Positions 25,902-35,053 of a DNA stretch of 64,000 nucleotides are shown one piece after another. The stretch is from Candidatus Sericytochromatia bacterium (GTDB taxonomy: Bacteria; Cyanobacteriota; Sericytochromatia; UBA7694). The first letter of the stretch is position 1; every line of letters starts with the position of its first letter. The translations under genes were made by a program, and so were the position numbers. A model generated the notes under the pieces. The model was given only the letters and a program-made list of their open reading frames with translations. It made no database searches and was not told the DNA's origin. The stretch covers positions 45,405-109,404 of the forward strand of contig JADMKE010000036.1 in NCBI GenBank assembly GCA_018780035.1, given 5' to 3'.

Positions 25902-27002
25902 ATGCAGATCCCCTATGTCGATTTAGCCGCCCAACATGCCCCGCTCAAAGCCGAATTGCTTTCAGCCGTGGCAGAAGTGCTCGATTCGGGCCAGTTTGTG
26001 CTTGGGCCCGCTGTGGCAGAATTTGAAAAAGCGCTGGCGGAGCTGTGCCAAACGCCCCATGCGATTGGCGTCAATTCGGGCACCGACGCGCTGGTACTGG
26101 CTTTGCAAGCCATGGGCATCGGACCCGGTGATGAGGTGATTACCCCCACCAATTCGTTTGTGGCCTCGGCCAGTGCCATTGCCCTGGTGGGCGCCCGGCC
26201 TGTGCTGGCCGACGTCGGCGACGATTACCAATTGAGCCCCCAGGCTTTCGAAGCGGCGATCAGCCCCCACACCCAAGCGGTGATCCCCGTGCATCTAACC
26301 GGACACCCCGCCCCCATGGCAGAAATTTTAGAGATCGCCAAGGCCCATCAATTGTGGGTACTCGAAGACGCCGCCCAGGCCATTCGCGCCGAATACCAAG
26401 GCCAACGGGTGGGCAGCTTGGGCCACGCGGGAGCCTTTAGTTTGCACCCGCTCAAAACCCTCAATGCCTGTGGCGATGGCGGTGCGCTCACCCTTAGCAA
26501 CCCCGAATGGCTTGATGCGATTCTGCTGCGCCGCAATCTCGGCCTGCGCAGCCGCAACGATTGTGAGGTCTGGAGCAGCAATTCCCGGCTCGACAGTTTG
26601 CAAGCGGCCATGTTGCAGGTCAAACTGCGCCACCTCGAAAATTGGACCCTCAAACGCCGGACCAATGCCGCCCTCTACCGCAGTTGTTTGGCCGACATTC
26701 CCCAAGTCAAATGCCCCATCGAAACCCCCGCCGCTTTTGCGGTTTATCACACCTTTGTGATTCGGGCCCAGCAGCGCGACAAACTGCAGGCTTTTTTAAG
26801 CGAAAAAGGCATTGGCACCGCGATCCACTACCCTGTACCGATTCATCTGCAAACGGTGGGTAAAGCCCTGGGCTACCAATACGGTGACTTTCCCCAAGCC
26901 GAGCAACAGGCAAAAGAGATCTTGAGTTTGCCCATTTACCCCGAATTGAATTCAGAGCAGATTTTGAGGGTGTCTGAAGCCATTCGGCAGTTTTATCGCT
27001 AA
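25902..27002 (+). CDS. DegT/DnrJ/EryC1/StrS family sugar aminotransferase
   Basis: 366 residues, a canonical PLP-dependent fold type I enzyme. It has the cofactor-phosphate motif GVNSGTDAL, Asp156 in LEDAAQAI and the Schiff-base Lys185 in SLHPLKTLNACGDGGAL. Such enzymes aminate keto-sugars bound to nucleotides for surface polysaccharide or glycan modification. No other sugar-nucleotide genes adjoin it. The start is ATG 25902, and the gap to the hydrolase is short. Confidence 0.92.
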   Translation: MQIPYVDLAAQHAPLKAELLSAVAEVLDSGQFVLGPAVAEFEKALAELCQTPHAIGVNSGTDALVLALQAMGIGPGDEVITPTNSFVASASAIALVGARPVLADVGDDYQLSPQAFEAAISPHTQAVIPVHLTGHPAPMAEILEIAKAHQLWVLEDAAQAIRAEYQGQRVGSLGHAGAFSLHPLKTLNACGDGGALTLSNPEWLDAILLRRNLGLRSRNDCEVWSSNSRLDSLQAAMLQVKLRHLENWTLKRRTNAALYRSCLADIPQVKCPIETPAAFAVYHTFVIRAQQRDKLQAFLSEKGIGTAIHYPVPIHLQTVGKALGYQYGDFPQAEQQAKEILSLPIYPELNSEQILRVSEAIRQFYR

Positions 27003-27029
27003 ACAGATTGCATTCAGAAAAGCCAATAT

Positions 27030-27047
27030 TGTACAGTAAACTGTACA
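27030..27047. promoter_or_regulatory. YefM-type operator palindrome
   Basis: TGTACAGT-AA-ACTGTACA is a perfect 8-2-8 palindrome containing TGTACA, the core recognised by the E. coli YefM-YoeB repressor. It lies 16 bp upstream of the yefM start and adjoins the ribosome binding site (AGGAGGTGA). Confidence 0.8.
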
Positions 27048-27062
27048 GGAGGTGATGCAATC

Positions 27063-27314
27063 ATGAAAGCCATCAGTTATACAACCGTTCGCCAAAATTT
27101 TGCCCAAACCATGGATGAAGTTTGCCAGGATCATGCCCCTGTGATTGTCACGCGCAAACAAAATGAATCTGTGGTGATTATTTCTCTGGCCGATTACCAT
27201 GCCATGGAAGAAACAGCCTATTTGCTGCGCTCGCCCAAAAATGCCCGCCGTTTGCTGAATGCCGCCTTGGAACTTGAAAATCAGCAAGGACAAGAACGGA
27301 CCCTGTTGGAGTGA
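27063..27314 (+). CDS. yefM: YefM-type antitoxin (Phd/YefM family)
   Basis: 83 residues. MKAISYTTVRQNFAQTMDEV is the Phd/YefM DNA-binding N-terminus. PVIVTRKQNESVVIISLADYHAMEETAYLL is the family core, followed by an acidic C-terminal tail that wraps the toxin. It neutralises YoeB and represses its own operon with it. AGGAGGTGA precedes the ATG, and the stop overlaps the toxin start (GTGA). Confidence 0.95.
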   Translation: MKAISYTTVRQNFAQTMDEVCQDHAPVIVTRKQNESVVIISLADYHAMEETAYLLRSPKNARRLLNAALELENQQGQERTLLE

Positions 27315-27565
27315 AACTGATTTTTTCTGAGGGCGCTTGGGAAGACACTCTCTTTTGGCAAAAAACAGACAAAAAAATCCTCTTGCGCATAAATCTGCTG
27401 ATCAAAGAAATTTGTCGCACGCCTTATGAAGGGATGGGCAAACCCGAGCCCCTCAAACATGCACTGGCAGGCTATTGGTCTCGGCGCATCAATGATGAAC
27501 ACCGAATTGTCTATAAAGTCGAAGGGGAATCGCTCTTCATTGCACAATTGCGCTACCACTATTGA
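27311..27565 (+). CDS. yoeB: YoeB-type ribosome-dependent mRNA interferase toxin
   Basis: 84 residues, a GTG start overlapping the yefM stop by 4 nt. Family marks are LIFSEGAWEDTLFWQKTD, PLKHALAGYWSRRINDEHRIVYKV and the C-terminal YHY; Arg, His and Tyr of the RelE-fold active site are present. It cleaves mRNA in the ribosomal A site when freed from YefM. The module looks intact. Confidence 0.95.
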   Translation: MKLIFSEGAWEDTLFWQKTDKKILLRINLLIKEICRTPYEGMGKPEPLKHALAGYWSRRINDEHRIVYKVEGESLFIAQLRYHY

Positions 27566-27617
27566 GATAAAGATTTAAAAAGAAGATTGAACAATCTCAT
27601 TGAATAGGGAGAACATC

Positions 27618-28763
27618 TTGCGCTCATCTTTGTTTTTTCTAAAGGGACGGCTTGGATTCTTTCTCCTTTTTGTTTTGTTGAGTAGTTGTAGACAACCTCA
27701 TTCTACTAACACAGGCGACATTGGCCTATTATCTTTGACCTGGGATCAGGGCCAAGTTCCACATTTGCTGTTCAAATACAATTATCTTTCAGGCACTCCA
27801 GATAACGCTATCAGTGAGACGCGTTATTATCAGCTCAATGTCCTTCAGCCAGAAGCCCCTGTTTTAACAGAAATCGACCAAAATACAATGCGGGCTAAAA
27901 TTCCACCTTCCAACATGTCGGGACGGGAGTTATTGGCCAAAAATCATAAAAAACTCAGGCCTTTTCCCGATGACACAATCGCCCGGATTCTGGACTACAA
28001 TATCGAGGCTTGCAGCTTGGATCCCAGCCAGCAGTGGCTCTTGGTCGCCCACCGTCAAAGTCAACCTTTCCCTAAAACCTCCGAGCTGGTTTACAGCCTG
28101 TATCAAATCGAGGATAAGACCTATCGCAATATCAAAGGATTGGCGTCTATACCCGGCTCCAGCGATCCTCAACGCGAAGTGATACTCAGTTGGACCGGTT
28201 TTGGCTACGATGTTTTGGTGGAATATGAAGAAAAAGACCGGATCTACCACGCTCGCAGCCAGATTGATCTGAATACAGCCGAGTTAAAGCCACTGACCGT
28301 GTTTAAAACTTATCTGAAAAGAGAGAGTACCGAAAAGCGTTGGAAAGCCAGCTTTACTCCTCTCAGTCGCCAGTTTAGACCCCGTCAAGACAGTGAGAAC
28401 GATGTCAAAGTTCTGGGTTGGGAAAGTGCCGATAAGGTACTTTTTCTTGAAAAAAAGGCCAATGACAAGGAAATCTATCTGATCAAGTATGACTTTAAAA
28501 CCCAGACAGAGTCAGAAATGGCAAAGATGGAGCGGGAGCTGAGTTATTATGACTCTTTATTCATCCGCGAGCAAATCTCTCTTGCTCACAAAAAAGTAGT
28601 CTACCTGATTCCTAAAGTAAAAGAAGGCACAGATGAACTCTGGTTAAGTAATTTCGAAGGAACAGAGCGAAAGATGGTTCTCAACCGAATTCGGGATTTG
28701 CCCGTGGGTCTGTCGGAATATGTAAATGCAACAAGGATTATATTGCCTGAAATCGAGCCTTGA
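27618..28763 (+). CDS. Hypothetical lipoprotein
   Basis: About 381 residues with a basic N-terminus, a hydrophobic stretch and lipobox LSSC. The mature part has regularly spaced Trp/Tyr strands (LLSLTWDQG, WLLVAHRQSQPF, VILSWTGFGYD, VLGWESADKVLFLEK), consistent with a beta-propeller (TolB/WD-like), but no family is certain. A TTG start at 27618 is preceded by GGGAG; an upstream TTG at 27600 is also in frame. The gene is more AT-rich than most neighbours, as is the adjacent toxin-antitoxin pair, which hints at acquisition. Confidence 0.6.
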   Translation: MRSSLFFLKGRLGFFLLFVLLSSCRQPHSTNTGDIGLLSLTWDQGQVPHLLFKYNYLSGTPDNAISETRYYQLNVLQPEAPVLTEIDQNTMRAKIPPSNMSGRELLAKNHKKLRPFPDDTIARILDYNIEACSLDPSQQWLLVAHRQSQPFPKTSELVYSLYQIEDKTYRNIKGLASIPGSSDPQREVILSWTGFGYDVLVEYEEKDRIYHARSQIDLNTAELKPLTVFKTYLKRESTEKRWKASFTPLSRQFRPRQDSENDVKVLGWESADKVLFLEKKANDKEIYLIKYDFKTQTESEMAKMERELSYYDSLFIREQISLAHKKVVYLIPKVKEGTDELWLSNFEGTERKMVLNRIRDLPVGLSEYVNATRIILPEIEP

Positions 28764-28790
28764 GCTTTTCTGATTGGCTCCCGTTTTTTG

Positions 28791-28828
28791 CCTAAAACCC
28801 AACACCTAAAACCTTCCTGCCTAAAACC
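28791..28828. repeat. Three spaced copies of CCTAAAACC
   Basis: CCTAAAACC occurs at 28791, 28805 and 28820 with a 14-15 bp period, in the gap between two convergent genes. A related run (CTTAAAACCC followed by A/C-rich repeats) lies near 37271. The function is unknown; it may mark the end of both transcripts. Confidence 0.5.
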
Positions 28829-30027
28829 TATTGCTTAAAAAACCGCGTCCCAGGCAGAATCAGCTCATCGCCCCGGTGTTTGATCTCGATCTCGCCGCTG
28901 GGTTTAAAGACATAGAGACCCTCGTCTTTGCCAACCGAAGAAAAGCGCTCGTATTCGCTGTCTCCGTCGCGGTAGGTCTCCATCAGCAAAAAGGAGTTCT
29001 GGTCGAGGCCGACACTCATGCTGTGGTTAAAGCGGGCCGCAGTATAGGCGATGGTATCGGGGTCTTCCATGAAGATATAGTCTTTGCAATGGGGGAAGAG
29101 CTGCACCTTGGTCACCAGGCCAAAGCCCTGATCAAAGAGCTCAAAGTCGTACATGCGCGAAGAGCCTGTCCACTCGTTGGAATTGTCGTCAAAGACCACC
29201 AGATAATCACAGAGGCAGAGCGAGCCAGCTGAAACGGTATAAAAATTGGCCCCGCGCGCCAAAGCGGTTTGAAAGGCCTCTTTGAGCTTAAAAAAGTTCA
29301 AGCGGTTCCAAAGTACGGCAATATGGCCCCCAAAAATAAAAATCGAATTGGAGCTCAAGATGCGCTCTTCGAGTTGGCGTTTGAGGGTCTGGTAAAGGGG
29401 ATCTTGGGCCACTTGAGAGGTGGTAAAAAAATACTCATCGATCTCATGACAGACCTTGAGCATCTGCGCGTCATTCTCGCGGATCTTTTCCATACTGGCC
29501 TGAATATCCTGGCAGGCATAGTGGTAGAGCAATTCTATCGGCTTGAGGGAATGCAGGCGGGTTTGGCCCTGAGTCACATCATAGCCCAAGGCCCGTGCCA
29601 AACTCATGCCTTTAAAGCTCTCTTTGAGCAGGGTCAATTGGCTCTGCAAAATGCGAATCAGACCCGCATTTTTTTCGCGGTAAAAGAGCTTGACCTGTTG
29701 AATCACCTGCTGTTTGCTGTGGTAAAGCCAGTACAGCCCCGCCTCTTTTTTGCGGAAGAAATTGAAGTCGTGGTAGATCGAGAGGTTTTGAATATTCTGA
29801 TCATAGCCCCCGTCAAACTGGGGCTGAATGCCAATCCCATACAGCGCCCGCTTAATATGCGCCTCTTGAAACTCACGCTTTTGCCAAGCGGCAGTGATCA
29901 ACAAAACCTTGCGGCTCTGGCGCACAGCCGGGTCTTCGTGCTTGGAGTCGAGAATTTGAGCTTTAAAGGCCTCAATAAAATCCGTTTCGAGCTGGATATT
30001 GCCGTTAAAGACGATACTGCCCTTCAT
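28828..30027 (-). CDS. Peptidase S51 (cyanophycinase/PepE)-like protein with a long helical insertion
   Basis: 399 residues. The class-I glutamine-amidotransferase-like/S51 core is visible as VLLITAA (about 40), IFIFGGHIAVLW (about 230) and the nucleophile elbow YTVSAGS with Ser266. A following His in LFPHCKDYI matches the PepE catalytic His. Between about residues 95 and 220 lies a helical insertion rich in Lys/Gln (QVIQQVKLFYREK and onward) that normal PepE (about 230 residues) lacks. Members hydrolyse Asp-peptides or cyanophycin; this substrate is unknown. The ATG overlaps the upstream stop (ATGA), so it is the last gene of the lysS operon. Confidence 0.6.
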   Translation of the reverse strand: MKGSIVFNGNIQLETDFIEAFKAQILDSKHEDPAVRQSRKVLLITAAWQKREFQEAHIKRALYGIGIQPQFDGGYDQNIQNLSIYHDFNFFRKKEAGLYWLYHSKQQVIQQVKLFYREKNAGLIRILQSQLTLLKESFKGMSLARALGYDVTQGQTRLHSLKPIELLYHYACQDIQASMEKIRENDAQMLKVCHEIDEYFFTTSQVAQDPLYQTLKRQLEERILSSNSIFIFGGHIAVLWNRLNFFKLKEAFQTALARGANFYTVSAGSLCLCDYLVVFDDNSNEWTGSSRMYDFELFDQGFGLVTKVQLFPHCKDYIFMEDPDTIAYTAARFNHSMSVGLDQNSFLLMETYRDGDSEYERFSSVGKDEGLYVFKPSGEIEIKHRGDELILPGTRFFKQ

Positions 30028-30851
30028 AACCGGGGGGTCTCCTGTGCTCCTGGAAGTGGGGTAACACTCTCGCGATCCAGGTCAAAGACAAGCTGACAAA
30101 ACAAAAGGGTGAAATAGGTTTTGACCACCAGATCCAGCCCCATCGCCAGGATTTGCAGCACCGCCTGACCACTCAAGGTAAAAAATTGCAAAATCACAGT
30201 CGGAACCAGCCACAAAAATCCCAGATAGGTGATCTTGCCTGGAAATTTGAAGATCAGATTTTTGCTGCGCTTCCAGGCCTGCCACCAAGTCAATTGGCCC
30301 AGCACGCAGTACTGCTGCCAGAAACTGGTCACCACACCGACAATCGCCAAAAGGGTAAGGACCCCCACCAAGACCTGGGCCCATTGCAAAAAGACCAATA
30401 CCTTGGCAGCCTCTGTTTGCGCCAATGACTGCAGTTTTTCGAGATTGCCGTTTTGGACCAAGGGCAGGGCCTTTTCGATCAGGCCCTGATCAAGAGGGCC
30501 AAACCAGGCCTCGCTGATCAGACTGCCCAGCATAAACAGCAACATAAAGAGCAGAAAAAAGACCGAAGCGCCATTGAGCATGGGCCAAAAATAGCGGGCC
30601 AGTCCCTCAAAGAAATCATCCAAAGAGGTTTTGGGTTCGCGCTGCAAGAGCACAATTTTCATCTGATAGAGCCAACCACCCAAAAGCGCCTGATGCAAAA
30701 AGAAGAGGGCCAGAATCGACATGGCACTGCCTTCGCCCATGCCCCCCCCGCTGGTAAATACCAGCATGATCACAGTCTCGATCAGCACTGGACCGAGTAA
30801 AATCCAGTTCTGGCTCAGAAGTTGCCAGGTCCGGACGAGAATTTCGTTCAT
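30024..30851 (-). CDS. Polytopic membrane protein
   Basis: 275 residues from ATG 30851 (MNEILVRTWQLL), with about five or six hydrophobic segments (for example LLGPVLIETVIMLVF, GASVFFLLFMLLFML and VLVGVLTLLAIVGVV). The start overlaps the stop of the binding-protein gene (ATGA) and the stop overlaps the S51-like start (ATGA), so the three are tightly coupled. It resembles DUF-type multi-helix proteins with a glycerophosphoryl-diester-like membrane region; I assign no function. Confidence 0.7.
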   Translation of the reverse strand: MNEILVRTWQLLSQNWILLGPVLIETVIMLVFTSGGGMGEGSAMSILALFFLHQALLGGWLYQMKIVLLQREPKTSLDDFFEGLARYFWPMLNGASVFFLLFMLLFMLGSLISEAWFGPLDQGLIEKALPLVQNGNLEKLQSLAQTEAAKVLVFLQWAQVLVGVLTLLAIVGVVTSFWQQYCVLGQLTWWQAWKRSKNLIFKFPGKITYLGFLWLVPTVILQFFTLSGQAVLQILAMGLDLVVKTYFTLLFCQLVFDLDRESVTPLPGAQETPRL

Positions 30852-32581
30852 GGAACCAGGGCAGTCTGTGTATTCAACGAATAGACTTGGTAAGGAAAGG
30901 GCAGCATCGGATGTACCAAATAGTGGTTCACCTGGGGCTGCACCAGCCAATAATCAACAGGGTGATACAAAAACAGCCAGGGCGCATCTTCAAGAATCAG
31001 GCGTTCGGCCTCGGCATAGAGTTCATAGCGTTTGGGCTCATAATAGAGGTCCTCAGCCATGCCCACCAATTGATCCACACGCGGGTTGCTGTAGCGGGCC
31101 GTATTGGTGCCCGGCCAAGCGGCCTGAGAGGAGTGGAAGGTGGGATAAAAGAGTTGGCTGGGATCCACCAGGTCGGGACTCCAGAGTGTGTGGTAAAAGA
31201 TCGGCGGTGTGTTGTAGGCACCGGTACCCAAAATGGCCTGGGAGACCAATTTAATTTTTACACCTGCAGCAGCGAGGTTTTCTTGAACCTTGCGGCAGAT
31301 GGCGTAAGATTGATCGTTGTTCTGGTAATAGAGCGTTAATTCCAAATGGGGGTTTTGCCAGGGTTCAACAAAACCATCGCCATCTTTGTCGCGCCAACCG
31401 GCTTCAAAGAGCAGATTTTTGGCTTTGTCGGTATCCTGACGAAAGAGCGGCTCTTTGAGTCGGCCACCGGGAAATTCAGGCGGAAAAACCCCTGTTACAG
31501 GACGGGCATAACTCTGCAAAATATGCTCGGTGATCGCCTGTTTGTCGACGGCAAAATTAAAGGCCTTGCGCACCTTGGGCTCATTAAAGGGGAAGCTCTG
31601 GTTGTCCATATTCAAATAATGGGTCGACCAGCGCGGAATCTTGAGCACCTTGGACTGCTGAATATTGCTCTGGCTACTGGCTTTGACCACTTTTTCTTGG
31701 CCGAGGGGGTTCCAGACCGGATCTTCGAGCACACGCTCAAAATATTCACCGGGCACCGGCGCATGATCGACCTGTTTCTTGACAAAGGCCTGGAAACGGT
31801 CATTGGTCTCGGGCATGATCTGAAAGCGCAGCCCGCTGATCTGGGCGGTCTGCGTGTCGTAAAAGCCAGCAAAGCGCTGCAGCGAAATGGTCTGATCGGC
31901 ATCGACTTCTTGCAATTGGTAAGGGCCTGCACCCACAGGGGATGTGCGGAAATCTTTCCACCAGCGCTCGACGTCTTCGGCGGGCACAATCGAAAAATAG
32001 GGCAGAGTGAGCAGATCCAATGCCATCGGGATCGCGTTTTCAAGGTGAACCTGGACAATGTGGTGATCGATCACCTCGACGCCGAGTAAATGGGGCTCAC
32101 GCACCCCGGCCCGGCGAGCGGCTTGGTAGCGTCTGAGGCCGCGAATATTCAGGCGGTTGATGGCCCAAGCACCGGGAGAGTTCAAATTGGGATTACAGGC
32201 CCGCTCAAAGGAGTATTTGACATCGGCTGCGGTGATCAGGCGGCCATTGTGAAAACGGGCCTCTGGGCGCAGTTTAAAAATATACGATTTTTTGTCGGGG
32301 GCCACTTCCCAGGATTCCGCCAAAGCAGGCACCACTTGGTTATACGCCCCGGCACGGGGAGGACGAATGGTGGGAGAATAAGCCACCAGACCCTGGTGAA
32401 TCAGGGAGCTGATCTCCTGGCTTTCGGGCGTAGACATATACAAGGGGTCAAAATTGCTTACCGCTTTGTCTAAATAGGTGCGAAACAGCGTTTCGGCCAG
32501 TACGGCAGGCGTCCAGGTGCTCAGCAGACCCATATTCACCCCCAGGGCCAAACTGAACGCCAGCATTTTCGTCATTTTCAT
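30848..32581 (-). CDS. Extracellular solute-binding protein, family 5 (oligopeptide/dipeptide type)
   Basis: 577 residues with a signal peptide cleaved near VLAE, then the SBP_bac_5 pattern: VPALAESWEVAPDKKSYIF, FHNGRLITAADVKYSFER, GAGPYQL and, later, KAFNFAVDKQAI. Such proteins deliver peptides, nickel or similar solutes to an ABC importer. No permease or ATPase gene is adjacent, so it may work with distant partners or act in peptide sensing. The ATG at 32581 follows GAGGAGGGG, which overlaps the lysS stop. Confidence 0.9.
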   Translation of the reverse strand: MKMTKMLAFSLALGVNMGLLSTWTPAVLAETLFRTYLDKAVSNFDPLYMSTPESQEISSLIHQGLVAYSPTIRPPRAGAYNQVVPALAESWEVAPDKKSYIFKLRPEARFHNGRLITAADVKYSFERACNPNLNSPGAWAINRLNIRGLRRYQAARRAGVREPHLLGVEVIDHHIVQVHLENAIPMALDLLTLPYFSIVPAEDVERWWKDFRTSPVGAGPYQLQEVDADQTISLQRFAGFYDTQTAQISGLRFQIMPETNDRFQAFVKKQVDHAPVPGEYFERVLEDPVWNPLGQEKVVKASSQSNIQQSKVLKIPRWSTHYLNMDNQSFPFNEPKVRKAFNFAVDKQAITEHILQSYARPVTGVFPPEFPGGRLKEPLFRQDTDKAKNLLFEAGWRDKDGDGFVEPWQNPHLELTLYYQNNDQSYAICRKVQENLAAAGVKIKLVSQAILGTGAYNTPPIFYHTLWSPDLVDPSQLFYPTFHSSQAAWPGTNTARYSNPRVDQLVGMAEDLYYEPKRYELYAEAERLILEDAPWLFLYHPVDYWLVQPQVNHYLVHPMLPFPYQVYSLNTQTALVP

Positions 32582-32592
32582 CTTTCCCCTCC

Positions 32593-34065
32593 TCAAGCTT
32601 GCGGGCGCATATGGGGAAACAGCAGCACATCGCGAATCGAAGCCGAATCGGTCAAAAGCATGATCAGGCGATCAATGCCAATGCCCAAGCCTCCGGTCGG
32701 CGGCATGCCATGTTCCAGCGCCAGAATATATTCGTGGTCCATTGCGTGTGCCTCTTCGTCGCCCGAATCTTTGGCTTCGAGCTGCTTTTCAAAGCGGGCA
32801 CGTTGATCAATCGGATCATTGAGCTCTGAAAAGGCATTGGCCATTTCCCGACCTGTAATAAAGAGTTCAAAACGCTCTGTCAGTTCGGGATTGGACCTGT
32901 GTTCTTTGGCCAAAGGAGAGATCTCCTTGGGGTAGTCAATAATAAAAGTGGGCTGAATCAGGCGGGAATCCACACTTTCGAAGATCTCGTTGATAATTTT
33001 GCCCAGACCAAAACTGGGTTCAATGGCAATATTGTACTTGGCAGCAGCCGCAGCGGCTGTGTCGCGCGAGACAAAATCTGAGGGGGTCAATTCGAGAAAT
33101 TGGCAAATCGCCTCGACCATGGTCATGCGCGCCCAGGGGCGGGCGAAGTCCACTTCGGTCTCTTGGTAGGTAATTTTGAGGCTGCCGTGAATCTCTTGCA
33201 CCAAATGGCAAATCAGCTCTTCGGTCAGATTCATCATGTCTTGGTAATCGGCATAAGCCTGGTACAGCTCCAACATGGTGAATTCGGGGTTGTGGCGCGT
33301 GGACATGCCCTCGTTGCGGAAATTGCGGTTGAGTTCAAAGACCCGGTCAAAGCCGCCGACGATCAAGCGCTTGAGATAGAGTTCGGGGGCAATTCGCAGG
33401 AAAAGCTCCATATCTAAGGCATTGTGGTGGGTTTTAAACGGACGCGCTGCCGCCCCACCGGGAATGGGGTGCAACATCGGGGTTTCAACTTCGAGAAAGG
33501 CGCGCGTGGTTAAAAATTGGCGAATCAAACTGAGGGCCCGGCTGCGGGCCACAAAGGTCTCACGCACCTCGGGATTGACAATCAGATCGAGGTAGCGCTG
33601 GCGGTAGCGCAAATCCACGTCGGTCAGACCGTGGTATTTTTCGGGCAGGGGGCGCAGGGATTTGGCCAAGAGCGTGAGTTCTTCGGCCTGCACACTCAGC
33701 TCACCCGTATTCGTGCGGGCCACCAAGCCTTTAAGACCAACCATATCGCCAATATCCAGCATTTTCAGGTGCTGGTAGGCTTCTTCGCCAATTTTGTTCA
33801 ACATGATCATGCCCTGCAGGCGTTCGCCACCGTCGCGCAGGTCCAAAAAGGTCAGCTTCCCTTTTCCCCGCCAACCGGTAATCCGACCAGCCACAATGAC
33901 CGTTTCTTCAGATTTTTCTCCATTGGCCAATTTTTCGGCATAAGCCTCACGAATTTGGGCAAAGGTATGCGTCCGGTTAAAATGATAGGGATAGGGAGAA
34001 ATACCCGCTTCACGCAGCTGATCCAGCTTGTGGCGGCGCATTTCAAGCTCACTGAGATGCTCCAT
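32593..34065 (-). CDS. lysS: Lysyl-tRNA synthetase, class II
   Basis: 490 residues with the OB-fold anticodon-binding domain (about 55-145) and the class II catalytic motifs: motif 2 FRNEGMSTRHNPEFT and motif 3 GGLGIGIDRLIMLLTDS. It charges tRNA-Lys. It is the first gene of a four-gene minus-strand operon in which the following start sites overlap or abut the preceding stops. A promoter-like pair lies at 34142-34113. Confidence 0.97.
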   Translation of the reverse strand: MEHLSELEMRRHKLDQLREAGISPYPYHFNRTHTFAQIREAYAEKLANGEKSEETVIVAGRITGWRGKGKLTFLDLRDGGERLQGMIMLNKIGEEAYQHLKMLDIGDMVGLKGLVARTNTGELSVQAEELTLLAKSLRPLPEKYHGLTDVDLRYRQRYLDLIVNPEVRETFVARSRALSLIRQFLTTRAFLEVETPMLHPIPGGAAARPFKTHHNALDMELFLRIAPELYLKRLIVGGFDRVFELNRNFRNEGMSTRHNPEFTMLELYQAYADYQDMMNLTEELICHLVQEIHGSLKITYQETEVDFARPWARMTMVEAICQFLELTPSDFVSRDTAAAAAAKYNIAIEPSFGLGKIINEIFESVDSRLIQPTFIIDYPKEISPLAKEHRSNPELTERFELFITGREMANAFSELNDPIDQRARFEKQLEAKDSGDEEAHAMDHEYILALEHGMPPTGGLGIGIDRLIMLLTDSASIRDVLLFPHMRPQA

Positions 34066-34112
34066 GATAATGTCCTGTTTTGAGTACGATGTAATTTGAG
34101 AAATTGATCTTC

Positions 34113-34142
34113 ATTGTACACTGAAGCAGACGAAACTGCGAA
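34113..34142 (-). promoter_or_regulatory. Promoter of the lysS operon
   Basis: On the minus strand TTCGCA (34142-34137) and TACAAT (34118-34113) are 18 bp apart, about 48 bp upstream of ATG 34065. TG directly precedes the -10. Confidence 0.45.
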
Positions 34143-34165
34143 AAGCGCTTCCACCTGATTGGGAC

Positions 34166-34999
34166 TTATCCTTCACAGTTCTGGGGCAGATAATGGGTCC
34201 GAATCTTATTTTCCAAATCGCACAGGGCCTCTGAAGAGCCCTTAACACGAACAGTGTAGTGAAGTGGTGGATGCGGTCTAAAAATGTATTTCTTTTTTTT
34301 GATATCTTCCGGCCAGCGATGAAAATGCTCTTCGCGATCATGAATCTGATGTTCGGCCCAAGCATCTAATAAAAAATGAACTTCTCTGCCCTGATTTACA
34401 GCTCTTTCAGCAAAATCAAGATCTTCACCCCCCCAGCCTTGAAAAGCTTCATCAAACCCCTTCAAAAGCAAATAAGTACTGCGATAGATGGCAAAATTAC
34501 CCGCCCAAGCCATTTCATAAGCGTGATTAAACAGTTTGGGGTTCGGCACAAGGCGATTATCCTGCCACTCAAAACGGGAGTCCCACCAATTGACTTGTAC
34601 TCCAGGAAACCAAAAAGAGGGAGACTGTAAGTGATGGAGATAGCCGACATAACCGTACAACAAATCTTGATAACGAAAGGATAGATGCGCACTATAGGCT
34701 GCCAACGCCTGTGGATTGAGGAGAATATCTCCATCTAAAAAAACCAAGATTTCGCCCTGTGCTTGTGCCGCAGCCAGATTTCGTGAGCGACTCACACAAT
34801 AATCTGGTTTGCGATGCAAATAGCGCAAAGGAAAATAAGCAGAGAAAGGTTTAGCAATAGCGATCCCATTTTGAGAACCATCATCGGCAATGATGACTTC
34901 AAAATTTGAATGTGTCTGTTGTGTCAAATTGCTCAAACAGCGTTCAAGATAAGACTCCCGACCTTGGCTGGTACAGATAATGACACTGAGAAAGAGCAT
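34166..34999 (-). CDS. Family 2 glycosyltransferase (copy A, AT-rich)
   Basis: 277 residues in the GT-A fold: LSVIICTSQGRE start, EVIIADDGS nucleotide-binding motif, FLDGD (DxD metal site) and the acceptor-region GWGGEDLDFAERA. The start at 34999 is chosen because its paralogue next door begins at the same homologous position; an ATG at 35026 is possible. It is clearly homologous to the gene at 35054 across its whole length but much more AT-rich, so the pair is either an old duplication or of separate origin. Probable role: glycan or O-antigen-type synthesis. Confidence 0.85.
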   Translation of the reverse strand: MLFLSVIICTSQGRESYLERCLSNLTQQTHSNFEVIIADDGSQNGIAIAKPFSAYFPLRYLHRKPDYCVSRSRNLAAAQAQGEILVFLDGDILLNPQALAAYSAHLSFRYQDLLYGYVGYLHHLQSPSFWFPGVQVNWWDSRFEWQDNRLVPNPKLFNHAYEMAWAGNFAIYRSTYLLLKGFDEAFQGWGGEDLDFAERAVNQGREVHFLLDAWAEHQIHDREEHFHRWPEDIKKKKYIFRPHPPLHYTVRVKGSSEALCDLENKIRTHYLPQNCEG

Positions 35000-35053
35000 T
35001 TCAAAGTGAACCCGCGTGAAATACATAATAATTTTTATACACGTTGTGTAAGC

